DNA of 64,000 nucleotides from Marinobacter halophilus (GCF_003007685.1 NZ_PXNN01000016.1:211058-275057), one strand, 5' to 3'. Numbered from the stretch's first letter, positions 27,307-36,810 are shown. A program made the numbers and translations. Notes: generated by a model not told the origin, from the sequence alone.

Positions 27307-28134
27307 ATGAACATGACACAGAGAGTATTCATTACCGGCGGGGCCAGTGGCCTGGGCCGGGCGATTGCATTGCGGTACGCCAAAGAAGGCGCGAAAGTCT
27401 GCATCGGGGACATTAACCCGGAGCAGGGCATCGCGGTTGAGAAGGAAATAAACAGCGCCGGTGGCGAAGGTTACTTTGTGGAGTGCGATGTGCGCCGCCT
27501 GGCGGACTTTGAAAAAGTCCGGGACGATCTGGTGCAGAAGTGGGGCGGGGTCGACGTGGTCGTCAACAATGCCGGCGTCGCCTCCGCAGGGTCTATTGAA
27601 GACACCACCATTGGTGACTGGGAGTGGATTCTCGACATCAACGTGCTGGGCGTGGTTCGTGGCTGCAAGGTGTTTACGCCCATGTTCAAACAGCAGGGTT
27701 CCGGTACCTTTGTTAATGTTGCCTCCATGGCCGGGCTGATGCTGGCGCCGTTGATGGACAGCTACAATGTGTCCAAGGCCGGGGTGATTGCCCTGTCGGA
27801 AACCCTCAGTCAGGAGCTGCGGGATGCCGGCATTCATGTCAGCTGCGTGTGCCCGGCGTTTTTCCAGACCAATCTGACCAGCACCATGCGGTCTGACATT
27901 CCCGGCATCCAGCAGAACGTCAACAAGCTGATGAAGCGCTCCAGCATTACCGCGGAAGATGTAGCTGAGGATGTTTTCCGTAGCGTGAAAGACAAAGACT
28001 TCTGGGTGCTGCCCCACGCCAAAGAGCGTCGCATGTGGATGCTCAAGCGCCACGCACCCTGGGCGTTTGACTGGCTGATGCACCAGGAAACCAAACGCTG
28101 GATGAGTAAGATGGGTGGTAAAGGCAACGCCTGA
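27307..28134 (+). CDS. short-chain dehydrogenase/reductase (SDR), first of cluster
   Basis: 275-residue classical SDR. The cofactor loop is ITGGASGLGRAIAL, the acidic residue after strand 2 (CIGDINPE) points to NAD, NNAGVAS follows, and the catalytic Ser-Tyr-Lys are in VASMAGL and SYNVSKAGV. A C-terminal extension of about 30 basic and aromatic residues (KERRMWMLKRHAPWAFDWLM) is unusual for the family and could touch membrane. Several in-frame ATGs exist (27280, 27307, 27313); 27307 gives MNMTQRVFITGG, the usual spacing to the loop. The ribosome-binding site is weak. 38 bases upstream of the kinase gene. Confidence 0.9.
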   Translation: MNMTQRVFITGGASGLGRAIALRYAKEGAKVCIGDINPEQGIAVEKEINSAGGEGYFVECDVRRLADFEKVRDDLVQKWGGVDVVVNNAGVASAGSIEDTTIGDWEWILDINVLGVVRGCKVFTPMFKQQGSGTFVNVASMAGLMLAPLMDSYNVSKAGVIALSETLSQELRDAGIHVSCVCPAFFQTNLTSTMRSDIPGIQQNVNKLMKRSSITAEDVAEDVFRSVKDKDFWVLPHAKERRMWMLKRHAPWAFDWLMHQETKRWMSKMGGKGNA

Positions 28135-28172
28135 GCGGCCAGCCCCGTCCACAGGATCACAGGAGAGAATGA

Positions 28173-29237
28173 ATGACACAGATCGACCAGGCCGTAGACA
28201 TCCGTGAAGGCGAAGAGCTGGATATCGAGGTTGTTGACCAGTTCATGAAGCAGGCCATTCCCGGCCTGGAAGGGCAGCCGACCATCAAGCAGTATCCCGG
28301 CGGTGCTTCCAACCTGACCTATCAGGTGGACTACGGCGATCAGTCCTACGTGCTGCGCCGCCCGCCACTGGGCAAGATTGCCAAGTCCGCCCACGACATG
28401 CTGCGTGAGGCGCGGGTGATGGAAGCGCTGAAGCCGGTCTATCCCTATGTGCCCAACATCATCGCCATCTGCGAGGATCACAGCGTACTGGGCTGCGACT
28501 TCTACGTGATGGAACGGCTCAAGGGCATCATTCTGCGTCAGGATTTCCCCAAGGATCTTGAGTTGAGTGAAGCGGATACCCGCAAGCTGTGCCTGAACGT
28601 GATCGACAAACTGGTCGACCTGCACACCGTCGACGCACAGGCCGCCGGCCTGGACACGCTGGGCAAGGGTGCCGGTTACGTGCAGCGTCAGATTGGTGGC
28701 TGGAGCGATCGTTTCCGCAAGGCCCGCACCGACGATGTCGGTGATTTCGAAGACGTAATGGCCTGGCTGAATGACAAGATGCCAGACGACATCGCCCAGG
28801 TGGTCATCCACAACGACTTCCGCTTTGATAACGTGGTGCTCAATCCGGATAACCCGTTTGAAGTGATCGGCGTGCTGGACTGGGAAATGGCCACCATCGG
28901 CGATCCGCTGATGGATCTGGGCAACAGCCTGGCCTACTGGATCGAAGCCGACGACGAAGGTCCATTCCAGATCTTGCGCCGTCAGCCCACCCATCGCCCC
29001 GGTATGCTGACCCGCAAGCAAGTGGTGGACTACTACCTGGAGAAATCGGGCTTCCGGGCCGACAACTTCGATTTCTATGAAATCTACGGTCTGTTCCGGT
29101 TGGCGGTGATCATCCAGCAGATCTACTACCGCTTCTACCACGGCCAGACCAAAGATAAGCGCTTTGCCGCCTTCGGCCATGCCGCTAATTATCTGGAGAA
29201 GCGTTGCCAGCGGTTGATCAGCGCGAGCAGCCTGTAA
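28173..29237 (+). CDS. APH-type phosphotransferase (ACAD10/11 kinase-like, LvaA-like)
   Basis: 354-residue kinase-fold protein of the aminoglycoside-phosphotransferase superfamily. Seen: GGASNLTYQVDYGDQSYVLR (nucleotide loop and lysine strand), IHNDFRFDNVVLNP (catalytic Brenner loop with HND) and IGVLDWEMATIGDPLMDLG (metal-binding DWE). This subfamily is fused to the dehydrogenase in human ACAD10/11 and acts as LvaA in Pseudomonas putida, phosphorylating a 4-hydroxyacyl-CoA. Here it is a separate gene in the same cluster as the dehydrogenase, which supports that role over antibiotic resistance. Start after AGGAGA; its TAA overlaps the next ATG. Confidence 0.9.
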   Translation: MTQIDQAVDIREGEELDIEVVDQFMKQAIPGLEGQPTIKQYPGGASNLTYQVDYGDQSYVLRRPPLGKIAKSAHDMLREARVMEALKPVYPYVPNIIAICEDHSVLGCDFYVMERLKGIILRQDFPKDLELSEADTRKLCLNVIDKLVDLHTVDAQAAGLDTLGKGAGYVQRQIGGWSDRFRKARTDDVGDFEDVMAWLNDKMPDDIAQVVIHNDFRFDNVVLNPDNPFEVIGVLDWEMATIGDPLMDLGNSLAYWIEADDEGPFQILRRQPTHRPGMLTRKQVVDYYLEKSGFRADNFDFYEIYGLFRLAVIIQQIYYRFYHGQTKDKRFAAFGHAANYLEKRCQRLISASSL

Positions 29238-29926
29238 TGGCGACGATTTATCTGGTGCGGCACGGCCAGGCCAGTTTCGGCAAAGCGAATTATGATCAGC
29301 TTTCTCAAAGAGGCTGGGAGCAGGGCAAGATTCTCGGTCGCTGGCTGGCGGACAAGGTGCAGCCGGGCGCCATTTTCGGTGGCAACCTGCAGCGTCATCG
29401 GGAAACCGTGGAAGCGATCGCCACCGGTTATGGCTCAACTCTGCCCGACATGCAGGTGCTGGCAGGGCTGAACGAGTTTGATCATGTTCAGGTGGTAGAG
29501 CGTTTTCGGCCCGAGTGGGCCGACAAGCAGGTGATGGCCCGGGATCTCGGCAGCGTGCCGAAGCCGGCCCAAGCGTTTCAGCAAGCTTTCGAGCAAGCCG
29601 TAACCCGCTGGGTCAGTGGCGAGTACGACCACGAATACGCGGAATCCTGGCAGGGCTTCCGGCAGCGGGTGAGCCATGCTCTGGATCAGTTGATCGAGAT
29701 GGCGGATGGCGCAGACATTATTGTCTCTACCTCCGGTGGTCCCATCGCGGTCATTGCTCAGAGCTTGCTGGAATTGTCAGACCGCAAGGCGCTGGAGATG
29801 AACAACGTGATTGCCAACACCAGCGTTTCCCGAATTCTGTATTCCGGCCCCCGGCGCAGCCTGGCCGTGTTTAATAACTATAGCCACCTGGAAGCGGAAA
29901 ACCCCGCCCTGGTGACATTCCGATAA
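29237..29926 (+). CDS. histidine phosphatase superfamily protein (phosphoglycerate mutase-like)
   Basis: 229 residues with the branch-1 signature YLVRHGQASFGKANYDQLS at the N-terminus, the second-half arginine in GNLQRHRETVEAI and the C-terminal histidine position replaced within VSTSGGPIAVIAQ, where most members have SHGG: here it is STSGG. The first catalytic His and Arg are present, but the usual second His is not evident, so activity may be altered. The ATG overlaps the kinase stop (taATG), implying translational coupling. Placement after the kinase suggests a role on a phosphorylated intermediate, which is inference. Confidence 0.86.
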   Translation: MATIYLVRHGQASFGKANYDQLSQRGWEQGKILGRWLADKVQPGAIFGGNLQRHRETVEAIATGYGSTLPDMQVLAGLNEFDHVQVVERFRPEWADKQVMARDLGSVPKPAQAFQQAFEQAVTRWVSGEYDHEYAESWQGFRQRVSHALDQLIEMADGADIIVSTSGGPIAVIAQSLLELSDRKALEMNNVIANTSVSRILYSGPRRSLAVFNNYSHLEAENPALVTFR

Positions 29927-29956
29927 TTCTCTACCCGAAAATCAAGAGGCAACTCC

Positions 29957-30727
29957 ATGAGCAACCTGAATCTGTTTGATCTTACTGGCAAGGTAGCCCT
30001 GGTCACCGGCGCCAGCCGCGGTATCGGCGAAAGCATCGCTCGCACCCTGGCCCATTACGGCGCCCACGTGATTGTCAGCAGCCGCAAGATTGATGGCTGT
30101 GAAGCTGTCGCCAGCAGTATCCGTGAAGACGGCGGCAGTGCCGAAGCCTTTGCCTGCCATATTGGTGAAATGGACCAGATTGAAGCCGCGTGGGAACATA
30201 TTGCCAACACCCATGGCAAACTGGATATCCTGGTCAACAACGCCGCCGCCAACCCGTACTTTGGCCCGGTTGAAGACACCGATCTGAATGCCTTCCAGAA
30301 AACGGTGGATGTGAACATTCGCGGCTATTTCTTCATGTGCGCCCGGGGTGCCCAATTGATGAAGAAGAACGGTGGTGGCGCCATCGTCAACGTCGCCTCG
30401 GTTAACGGCGTAAACCCCGGCCACTTTCAGGGTATCTACTCCGTCACCAAAGCCGCGGTGATCTCCATGACCAAATCCTTCGCCATGGAGTTGGGCCAGC
30501 AGAACGTGCGGGTTAATGCACTGCTGCCGGGTCTGACCGACACCAAGTTTGCCAGTGCCCTGACCAGCAATGAAGCTATCAAGAAACAGGCTATGGCGCA
30601 CATTCCGATGAAACGAGTGGCCGATCCGGACGAAATGGCTGGCACCGTGCTGTACCTGGTGTCGAACGCCTCGAGCTACACCACCGGCGCCTGCATCAAC
30701 GCCGACGGTGGTTATCTGACCATCTGA
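29957..30727 (+). CDS. short-chain dehydrogenase/reductase (SDR), last of cluster
   Basis: 256-residue classical SDR, FabG/glucose-dehydrogenase type. Cofactor loop VTGASRGIGESIA, SSRK after strand 2 (an NADP-type pattern), NNAAANP, catalytic Ser in VNVASVNGV and Tyr/Lys in IYSVTKAAVI, and C-terminal TGACINADGGYLTI. It lies 30 bases after the phosphatase gene and is followed by a bidirectional terminator, so it closes the cluster begun by the acyl-CoA dehydrogenase. The substrate is unknown; a hydroxyacyl-CoA is plausible from context. Confidence 0.92.
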   Translation: MSNLNLFDLTGKVALVTGASRGIGESIARTLAHYGAHVIVSSRKIDGCEAVASSIREDGGSAEAFACHIGEMDQIEAAWEHIANTHGKLDILVNNAAANPYFGPVEDTDLNAFQKTVDVNIRGYFFMCARGAQLMKKNGGGAIVNVASVNGVNPGHFQGIYSVTKAAVISMTKSFAMELGQQNVRVNALLPGLTDTKFASALTSNEAIKKQAMAHIPMKRVADPDEMAGTVLYLVSNASSYTTGACINADGGYLTI

Positions 30728-30742
30728 TCGTTGGCGGATAAA

Positions 30743-30779
30743 AAAAAGGCCGGGTGATGTCACGTCACCCGGCCTTTTT
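30743..30779. terminator. bidirectional terminator closing the acyl-CoA cluster
   Basis: Fifteen-bp perfect stem aaaaaggccgggtga / tcacccggccttttt around a 7-base loop, A-rich on the left and T-rich on the right. It sits between the convergent SDR and lipoprotein genes and can serve both. Confidence 0.93.
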
Positions 30780-30798
30780 GCGCTCTGCCCCAACTGGC

Positions 30799-31665
30799 TC
30801 AGGAGCAGGTCAGAGCGATAAAGTCACGGTTAAGCTTGTTGGCCCGGGCCTGAAGCTGCTCCTGGTGTTTGCTGTCGCCGGCCTGAAGCAAATCGTGCAT
30901 CAGCGAGCTCAGGGCTTGCTGGCTTTCTTCCATCATCGCCTGGTATTCCGGGCCCCGCGCTTGTTCCGAGTTCACCACCAGTTCTCTGATTGAATCCGCA
31001 AAGCCTGGTTGGTCGCGATTTTTCAGCGCCTCCAGCAGAGCCTGTTGCCATTTCTTGCGGCCCTGCAACCAGATTTCGGTTTGCTGGCCGCGGTTGGCGG
31101 ACCAGTGCTGCACCAGCGTTTGTTGACGGGTGTTCAGGTCGCCCAGCCAGCGCTCTACTCGTTCGGAGGTGCGTTCGGCTCGGGCCCTGGCCATATCATC
31201 GGCATTACCGGACAGCATCTCCTGTTCGAGTTCTGCCTGGTCTTTGGCCATGTTCCGGGCGAGTTCTGCTACTTGCTCATCGGAAAGACTTTGCAGCAGG
31301 TTGACGGCAATGGGCACGGCCTCCGTCAGTAAGCCGGGCACGAAATCCATCAGTTGCTGTTGATGGTAGTAAAGGGTGTCGATATCGGGTGGGCCACTGG
31401 CAACGTCGTCTTCGAATTCGTCCAGCCAGGCGCTGTAGCGGGGCAGTTCCGCTGCGCAATGCCACTGGCGCAGCGCATCCAGATCCTGATTCAGTTGCTG
31501 TTTCTGGTCCCGGTCGAGGCTGACGTAATCCTCTACCCACCAGACCACGCCCCAGTCGGCATAGCGGTAAGCCAGCCGAGTTGAACTGCATCCAGCCAGG
31601 ACAAGCGAGGCAACAAGCATCAGGGCCACTATCTTGAGAGATTTTGAGCGAAGCCGCTGGGCCAT
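30799..31665 (-). CDS. DUF6279 family lipoprotein
   Basis: 288-residue lipoprotein. The signal peptide MAQRLRSKSLKIVALMLVAS ends in the lipobox LVLAGC, predicting lipid-anchored export. The mature part begins SSTRLAYRYADWGVVWWVEDYVSLD and is then almost wholly helical and charged, with repeated EL/Q patterns that look like coiled coil; this matches DUF6279, a family with no known function. ATG 31665 was chosen since GAGGGA lies upstream and the signal peptide follows directly; an upstream ATG at 31737 would precede the signal. Convergent with the SDR gene. Confidence 0.84.
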   Translation of the reverse strand: MAQRLRSKSLKIVALMLVASLVLAGCSSTRLAYRYADWGVVWWVEDYVSLDRDQKQQLNQDLDALRQWHCAAELPRYSAWLDEFEDDVASGPPDIDTLYYHQQQLMDFVPGLLTEAVPIAVNLLQSLSDEQVAELARNMAKDQAELEQEMLSGNADDMARARAERTSERVERWLGDLNTRQQTLVQHWSANRGQQTEIWLQGRKKWQQALLEALKNRDQPGFADSIRELVVNSEQARGPEYQAMMEESQQALSSLMHDLLQAGDSKHQEQLQARANKLNRDFIALTCS

Positions 31666-32098
31666 TACTGCAGTCCCTCGGTAAAAGGCCGCATGGCAAA
31701 ACATTGTATGCTTATTATCATGTTGCGGTCCCTTCACACAGAGATGGCGTTACAGATTGTAATTACGAACTGACCAGTCAATCAGATGTCAGTGCCGCCA
31801 GCGTCAGCCACGGAGTCCCAATGTCACAGTATAAGATTACACGTGTTCGCTGATTTGTATTTTCGCTCTACATGTCCGGCAGACCGGAACATCGAAAAAT
31901 TCTCGGATGCTGATGACAACCGCTGTATTGCCACCTAGGCCAGGCTCCGGGTCATCCATGGCGCGGTAGAAGCTCAGGTTGTCGATGTCTTCCTGGTCCC
32001 GACTGCTGAAGCCGGCGCCACCCAAGGTAATGCCTCACCTGCGCTGGATGATTTCTTGGCAGTTCCCGCCACGTAAAGTGTTTGTGTTTATGCCTGAT
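31666..32098. other. intergenic region with a possible decayed coding remnant
   Basis: No complete gene is supported between the lipoprotein start and the terminator before nap. On the minus strand, roughly 31840-32040 reads ITLGGAGFSSRDQEDIDNL with a few further residues, which has the look of an outer-membrane strand-turn-strand segment, but a stop codon lies just upstream and no start or ribosome-binding site is convincing. I take it as a possible remnant of an outer-membrane protein gene at low confidence. Confidence 0.3.
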
Positions 32099-32133
32099 AA
32101 ACAGCCCCGGCAAGCCGGGGCTGTTTCATTTTT
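32099..32133 (+). terminator. rho-independent terminator upstream of nap
   Basis: Twelve-bp perfect stem aaacagccccgg / ccggggctgttt around CAAG, followed by CATTTTT. No intact plus-strand gene ends in front of it, so it may terminate a decayed gene or insulate the nap promoter. Confidence 0.85.
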
Positions 32134-32223
32134 GTACACCTACTTTTTAACTTCTAAACTTTGCTTTGCTAAAGCCCCCATTTTTTACTAGGGTATTGGT
32201 TACACATATAAAGAAGGTAGTTT

Positions 32224-32400
32224 ATGAATGACCTGCAGGAGTTGGCGCCGGAACAGCGAAAGCGTCATGAGTTTAGGCTGTTCATTTTCATCATTGTGTT
32301 TCTTTTCCCCATTCTCGCGGTCGCTGTTGTCGGCAGTTATGGATTTCTGATCTGGATGTCGCAAGTCATAATGGGGCCCCCGGGGGCGCCTGGAGGTTAG
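32224..32400 (+). CDS. napE: periplasmic nitrate reductase accessory membrane protein NapE
   Basis: 58-residue single-span membrane protein, MNDLQELAPEQRKRHEFRLF followed by a hydrophobic helix (IFIIVFLFPILAVAVVGSYG) and the tail IWMSQVIMGPPG, which is the recognisable NapE pattern. Role is unclear in all species; it accompanies nap operons. The ATG is seven bases after AAGAAGG. First gene of napEFDABC; napF starts six bases after its stop. Confidence 0.9.
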   Translation: MNDLQELAPEQRKRHEFRLFIFIIVFLFPILAVAVVGSYGFLIWMSQVIMGPPGAPGG

Positions 32401-32406
32401 GGGCTG

Positions 32407-32904
32407 ATGTCTGTGTCCCAAAATCGCCGGTCGTTTCTGAGAGGTGGCCGGCCCACGGCTTCACAATGGCGCCCGCCCTGGACCACAACGACGATCACCG
32501 ATGTCTGCACCCGCTGCGACCGTTGCCTTGAAGCCTGTCCGGAAAATATTCTTTTCCGTGGTGATGGCGGCTTTCCGCAAATCCGGTTTACCGGCGATGG
32601 CTGCACTCTGTGTGGCGAGTGTGCCGGAGCCTGTCCCGAACCAGTATTTGACTTGGCCCGTGAGCCTTTCCCTTGGCGCGCGGTGGTGCTCGACGGTTGC
32701 CTCGCCAAAGCCAATATTCACTGTTCGACCTGCCGGGACGCCTGTGAAACCTCGGCCATCCGTTTTACGCCTAAACTTGGGCATGTGGCAATACCTGAAG
32801 TGAAACTTGAGGACTGCACCGGTTGCGGTGCCTGCGTCGCCGTGTGTCCGGAAGATGCGATTAATCTGGAAGCCCTGCAAACAGAGAGCCCACATTATGC
32901 ATGA
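32407..32904 (+). CDS. napF: ferredoxin-type protein NapF
   Basis: 165-residue cytoplasmic iron-sulfur protein that assists maturation of NapA. Four cysteine groups suit [4Fe-4S] clusters: CTRCDRCLEACP, CTLCGECAGACPEP, a looser HCSTCRDACETSA and CTGCGACVAVCPEDA. The N-terminal SQNRRSFLRG looks like a twin-arginine signal (RRSFLRG), a known NapF feature, although the protein is thought to act at the cytoplasmic face. It overlaps the napD start by eight bases. Confidence 0.95.
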   Translation: MSVSQNRRSFLRGGRPTASQWRPPWTTTTITDVCTRCDRCLEACPENILFRGDGGFPQIRFTGDGCTLCGECAGACPEPVFDLAREPFPWRAVVLDGCLAKANIHCSTCRDACETSAIRFTPKLGHVAIPEVKLEDCTGCGACVAVCPEDAINLEALQTESPHYA

Positions 32905-33220
32905 GCAAGAACGAGATGAACTGCATGTGGCCAGTTTTCTGGTGCATGTACGCCCCGAACAACTTACCGCAGTCATAAGCTTGCTGGCCATCACTTCGGG
33001 GCTGGAAGAAGGAACCACAGACCCATCGGGCAAACTGGTGGTGCTGGCGGAGGGTGCCTGTCATCAGGATTTGTTGGCGGCCATGGAGTTGATTGAAAGC
33101 GTGCCCGGCGTGCTCGATTGCATTCTGGTATACCACGAAGTGATGTCGGTCGAAGAAGCCAAACAGCAGTTGATTCCCACAGGACAAGTGCAAACAGAAC
33201 AACAGGAAGTATTGTCATGA
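32897..33220 (+). CDS. napD: NapA-specific chaperone NapD
   Basis: 107-residue cytoplasmic chaperone that binds the Tat signal of NapA until the enzyme is folded. The sequence has the NapD core [40 protein letters not shown] and [18 protein letters not shown]. The chosen ATG at 32897 overlaps the napF stop; a longer frame from 32807 would lie inside napF. The stop overlaps the napA ATG by four bases (ATGA), a coupling arrangement. The C-terminal TEQQEV tail is a little long. Confidence 0.93.
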   Translation: MHEQERDELHVASFLVHVRPEQLTAVISLLAITSGLEEGTTDPSGKLVVLAEGACHQDLLAAMELIESVPGVLDCILVYHEVMSVEEAKQQLIPTGQVQTEQQEVLS

Positions 33221-35721
33221 ACCTCACAAGACGAGATTTTGCCAAAGCCAACGCGCTGGCCATGGCTGCGTCAGCCGCTGGCCTTTCCATTCCGGCCGCA
33301 GCCAGCAACCTGATCACCAACGCCGATCTGACCGAGCTGAAATGGAGCAAGGCTCCTTGCCGATTCTGCGGCACTGGTTGCAGCGTGATGGTGGCCACCA
33401 AGGGCAACCACATTGTGGCGACTCACGGTGACACCCAGTCGGAAGTGAACCGTGGCCTCAACTGCGTGAAGGGCTACTTTCTCTCGAAGATTCTTTATGG
33501 CCGCGACCGGCTCACCAAACCTCTGCTGCGCAAGCGCGATGGTAAGTTTCACAAAGAGGGGGAGTTCGAGGAAATCAGCTGGGATGAAGCCCTGGATGTG
33601 ATGGCGGAAAAATTCACCACCGCCATCAAAGAGCACGGCCCGGACAGTGTGGGCATGTTCGGCTCTGGGCAGTGGACCATCTGGGAAGGCTATGCAGCAA
33701 GCAAGCTGTTCAAGGCCGGTTTCCGTACCAACAACATTGACCCCAACGCCCGCCATTGTATGGCTTCGGCCGTTGCCGGATTTATGCGCACCTTCGGTGC
33801 CGACGAACCGATGGGCGTGTATGACGACATCGAAAGCGCTGACGCCTTCGTACTCTGGGGCGCCAACATGGCGGAGATGCACCCGATTCTCTGGACCCGG
33901 GTAACCGATCGCCGGCTGTCGAGCCCGAATACCGAAGTGGCGGTGCTCTCTACGTTCGAGCACCGCTGCTATGATCTGGCCGATCTGCCCATGATCATGC
34001 ACCCCCATGCCGATGTGGCGATTCTCAACTACATCGCCAATTACATCATTCAGAACAATGCGGTAAACCAAGACTTTGTTGATAAACATACCCGGTTTGT
34101 TCGTGGTGTCGACGACATTGGTTACGGTTTGCGACCGGAAGATCCCAGAGAGCAGCGGGCAAAGAATGCGAACAACGCCAACAGCTGGGATGACATGTCG
34201 TTCGAAGACTTTGCCCGACATGTCAGTGAATACGATGTCAAAAAAGCCGCTGAAATCTCAGGGGTATCCGAAGATCGACTGGAGCGGCTGGCCAAACTGT
34301 ACGCCGATCCGGACAAGCGGGTAACCACCTTCTGGACCATGGGCGTTAACCAGCACACCCGGGGGGTGTGGGTAAACAACCTGATCTACAACATCCACCT
34401 GCTGACAGGCAAAATTGCCACTCCGGGTAACAGTCCGTTCTCGCTGACCGGCCAACCTTCCGCGTGCGGCACCGCTCGAGAAGTGGGCACCTTCGCCCAC
34501 CGCCTGCCCGCCGACATGGTGGTAACCAACCCTGAACACCGGGCCAAGGCGGAGAAAATCTGGAAGTTGCCAGAGGGCACCATTCCCGCCAAGCCTGGCT
34601 ACCATGCTGTCCTGCAGAGCCGCATGCTCAAAGACAGCAAGCTGCGGGTGTACTGGACCCAGGTAACCAACAACATTCAGGCCGGCCCCAACACCATGCA
34701 GGAAACCCTGCCGGGCTGGCGCAATCCGGACACTTTCATCATCGTGTCGGACATCTACCCGACGGTGTCGGCCCAGGCGGCGGATCTGATCCTGCCGGCA
34801 GCCGGTTGGGTCGAGAAGGAGGGGGCCTTCGGTAACGCCGAGCGCCGGACCCAGTTCTGGCACCAGCTGGTAAATGCACCCGGTGAGGCGCGCTCAGATC
34901 TCTGGCAGACGGTCGCCCTGTCGCAGCGGATCAAGGTGGCCGATATCTGGCCGGAAGAGCAGCTGGCCAAGGCGCCGGAGCTTCGGGACAAAACTCTGTT
35001 CGATGTGTTGTTCCGTAATGGCAATGTCGACCGCTACCCGGTGGAAGAAGTGCATGCGGATTACGAAAACCAGGAGTCCAGGGATTTCGGTTTCTACATC
35101 CAGAAAGGCATATTTGAAGAATACCGCCAGTTCGGCGCTGGCAAAGGTAAAGACCTGGCCGATTTCGACACCTACCACGAGACCCGTGGTCTGAGGTGGC
35201 CGGTGGTCGACGGTAAAGAAACTCTTTGGCGTTATCGCGAAGGCTCTGACCCCTACGTTACCGAGGGCAGTGGTTTCCAGTTTTACGGTAATCCGGACAA
35301 TCGGGCCCGTATCTTCGCCGTGCCCCATGAGCCGCCTGCAGAGTCTCCGGACGATGAATATCCGTTCTGGTTGAGCACCGGTCGTGTGCTGGAACACTGG
35401 CATACCGGTTCCATGACCCGCCGTGTCAGTGAGCTACACAAAGCGGTACCCGATGCGCTGCTGTACATGAACGCAGACGACGCCAAGGCGCAAGGCTGGC
35501 GCCGGGGCAGCGAGGTCAAAGTGATCAGTCGCCGCGGCGAAGTCCGGATGCGGGTGGAAACCCGAGGGCGAGTCAGTATGCCCAAAGGCATGGTTTACGT
35601 GCCGTTTTTTGATGCTGGCAAACTGATCAATAAAGTCACTCTGGACGCCACCGATCCGATTTCCAAGCAGACGGATTTCAAGAAGTGCGCGGTACGTCTG
35701 GAACTGGTTAACCTGGCCTGA
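33217..35721 (+). CDS. napA: periplasmic nitrate reductase catalytic subunit NapA
   Basis: 834-residue molybdoenzyme that reduces nitrate to nitrite in the periplasm. A Tat signal ([20 protein letters not shown]) is followed by the [4Fe-4S] cysteines C48, C51, C55 and C83 ([14 protein letters not shown]) and by Cys181 in NARHCMASA, the expected molybdenum ligand. C-terminal blocks [20 protein letters not shown] and [16 protein letters not shown] type sequence complete the bis-MGD binding fold. Length is the family norm. The start is fixed by the overlap with napD and by the Tat signal; an earlier ATG at 33118 would sit in napD. Confidence 0.97.
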   Translation: MNLTRRDFAKANALAMAASAAGLSIPAAASNLITNADLTELKWSKAPCRFCGTGCSVMVATKGNHIVATHGDTQSEVNRGLNCVKGYFLSKILYGRDRLTKPLLRKRDGKFHKEGEFEEISWDEALDVMAEKFTTAIKEHGPDSVGMFGSGQWTIWEGYAASKLFKAGFRTNNIDPNARHCMASAVAGFMRTFGADEPMGVYDDIESADAFVLWGANMAEMHPILWTRVTDRRLSSPNTEVAVLSTFEHRCYDLADLPMIMHPHADVAILNYIANYIIQNNAVNQDFVDKHTRFVRGVDDIGYGLRPEDPREQRAKNANNANSWDDMSFEDFARHVSEYDVKKAAEISGVSEDRLERLAKLYADPDKRVTTFWTMGVNQHTRGVWVNNLIYNIHLLTGKIATPGNSPFSLTGQPSACGTAREVGTFAHRLPADMVVTNPEHRAKAEKIWKLPEGTIPAKPGYHAVLQSRMLKDSKLRVYWTQVTNNIQAGPNTMQETLPGWRNPDTFIIVSDIYPTVSAQAADLILPAAGWVEKEGAFGNAERRTQFWHQLVNAPGEARSDLWQTVALSQRIKVADIWPEEQLAKAPELRDKTLFDVLFRNGNVDRYPVEEVHADYENQESRDFGFYIQKGIFEEYRQFGAGKGKDLADFDTYHETRGLRWPVVDGKETLWRYREGSDPYVTEGSGFQFYGNPDNRARIFAVPHEPPAESPDDEYPFWLSTGRVLEHWHTGSMTRRVSELHKAVPDALLYMNADDAKAQGWRRGSEVKVISRRGEVRMRVETRGRVSMPKGMVYVPFFDAGKLINKVTLDATDPISKQTDFKKCAVRLELVNLA

Positions 35722-35733
35722 GGAGAAGTCACC

Positions 35734-36207
35734 ATGAGATTACTGATTCTATTGCTGACAAGCTCCCTGGCTCTGGCGGCGTTTGCACAGAGTGGTGAGC
35801 TTTCACCTTCGGCCCCGGACGGGCTGCGCAAAGGTGCAACCCTTGGTCAGGACCTTCCTGCCCCGCCGATCGCCGGTGACTCGCGCGACGTCAAAAGGGA
35901 AGTGCGCAACTACCCGGAGCAGCCGCCGGTTATTCCGCACGTTATCCGGGATTACCAGGTAGACAAGAACTTCAACCGTTGTCTGGACTGCCACAGCCGG
36001 GAATCCGCGGTGCAGGCGGGAGCTCCGATGGTCAGCGTTACCCATTTTATGGATCGTCACTTTCAGGTTCGCGCTGAGGTGACGCCTGGCCGTTACTTCT
36101 GCACCCAGTGCCATGTTCCTCAGACCGATGCCGAGCCATTGGTTGAATCCGACTTCAAGGCAGTGGATGAAGTGATCCGGGATTCCGCCAAAGGGGGCAG
36201 AGAATGA
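35734..36207 (+). CDS. napB: periplasmic nitrate reductase dihaem cytochrome c subunit NapB
   Basis: 157 residues: cleavable signal peptide ([20 protein letters not shown]) then two haem c motifs, CLDCHSRE and CTQCHVPQ, with the His axial ligands upstream (DRHFQV) as in NapB. It passes electrons from NapC to NapA. The start is 13 bases after napA with GAGGAGA upstream; the stop overlaps napC by four bases. Confidence 0.95.
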   Translation: MRLLILLLTSSLALAAFAQSGELSPSAPDGLRKGATLGQDLPAPPIAGDSRDVKREVRNYPEQPPVIPHVIRDYQVDKNFNRCLDCHSRESAVQAGAPMVSVTHFMDRHFQVRAEVTPGRYFCTQCHVPQTDAEPLVESDFKAVDEVIRDSAKGGRE

Positions 36208-36788
36208 TGAAGCGGCTGAAGCTCTACTGGAACCTTCTGCGCAAGCCCAGTGTTCACTACAGCATCGGATTTCTGACGCTGAGTGGGTTCATCGCAGGGA
36301 TTATCTTCTGGGGTGGCTTCAACACCGCATTGGAGGTAACCAATACAGAGCAGTTCTGTATTGGTTGCCACGAAATGCAAAGCAATCCCTATGAGGAGCT
36401 CAAGAACACAGTTCACTACACTAACCGTTCCGGGGTGCGGGCCGAATGTTCGGACTGCCACGTACCTCACGGCTGGACTCACAAGGTCGCCCGAAAGATG
36501 GAAGCCTCCAAAGAGGTGTGGGGCTGGGTGTTTGGTTCGATTAACACTCCTGAGAAGTTCGAGGCAAAGCGGCGGGAGCTTGCTGAGCGGGAATGGGCGC
36601 GGCTAAAAGCCAACGACTCTCTGGAGTGCCGGAACTGCCACGAGTTTGACTCCATGGACTTCACCATGCAGGATCCGCGTGCAGCCCAGGCGCATTCCAC
36701 CGCACTGGCGAACTCGGAACAAACCTGTATCGATTGCCACAAGGGCATTGCTCACAAACTGCCCGATATGAGCGGCGTACACCGCTGA
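36204..36788 (+). CDS. napC: tetrahaem quinol dehydrogenase NapC
   Basis: 194-residue NapC/NirT-family membrane-anchored cytochrome that oxidises quinol and reduces NapB. One N-terminal membrane anchor ([19 protein letters not shown]) is followed by four CxxCH haem motifs: CIGCHE, CSDCHV, CRNCHE, CIDCHK. MMKRL start overlaps napB. It is the last nap gene; no napGH are present, so quinol oxidation should run through NapC. It converges on the PBP4 gene with 22 bases between stops. Confidence 0.95.
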   Translation: MMKRLKLYWNLLRKPSVHYSIGFLTLSGFIAGIIFWGGFNTALEVTNTEQFCIGCHEMQSNPYEELKNTVHYTNRSGVRAECSDCHVPHGWTHKVARKMEASKEVWGWVFGSINTPEKFEAKRRELAEREWARLKANDSLECRNCHEFDSMDFTMQDPRAAQAHSTALANSEQTCIDCHKGIAHKLPDMSGVHR

Positions 36789-36810
36789 CGGTGAGTCAGC
36801 GATTGAAGCT

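Noticed and set aside
28173..29237. Antibiotic resistance call for the APH-fold kinase
   Set aside because: Context with acyl-CoA dehydrogenase and similarity to the ACAD10/11 kinase domain point to metabolism.
27834..29438. Long minus-strand frame across the SDR, kinase and phosphatase genes
   Set aside because: Spans three well supported genes and has no motif.
32131..32223. Possible NarP or FNR site upstream of napE
   Set aside because: Only loose matches to the heptamer (tactagggta) and no FNR palindrome; not enough to call.
36789..36810. Terminator between napC and the PBP4 gene
   Set aside because: Only 22 bases, no stem with T-run.
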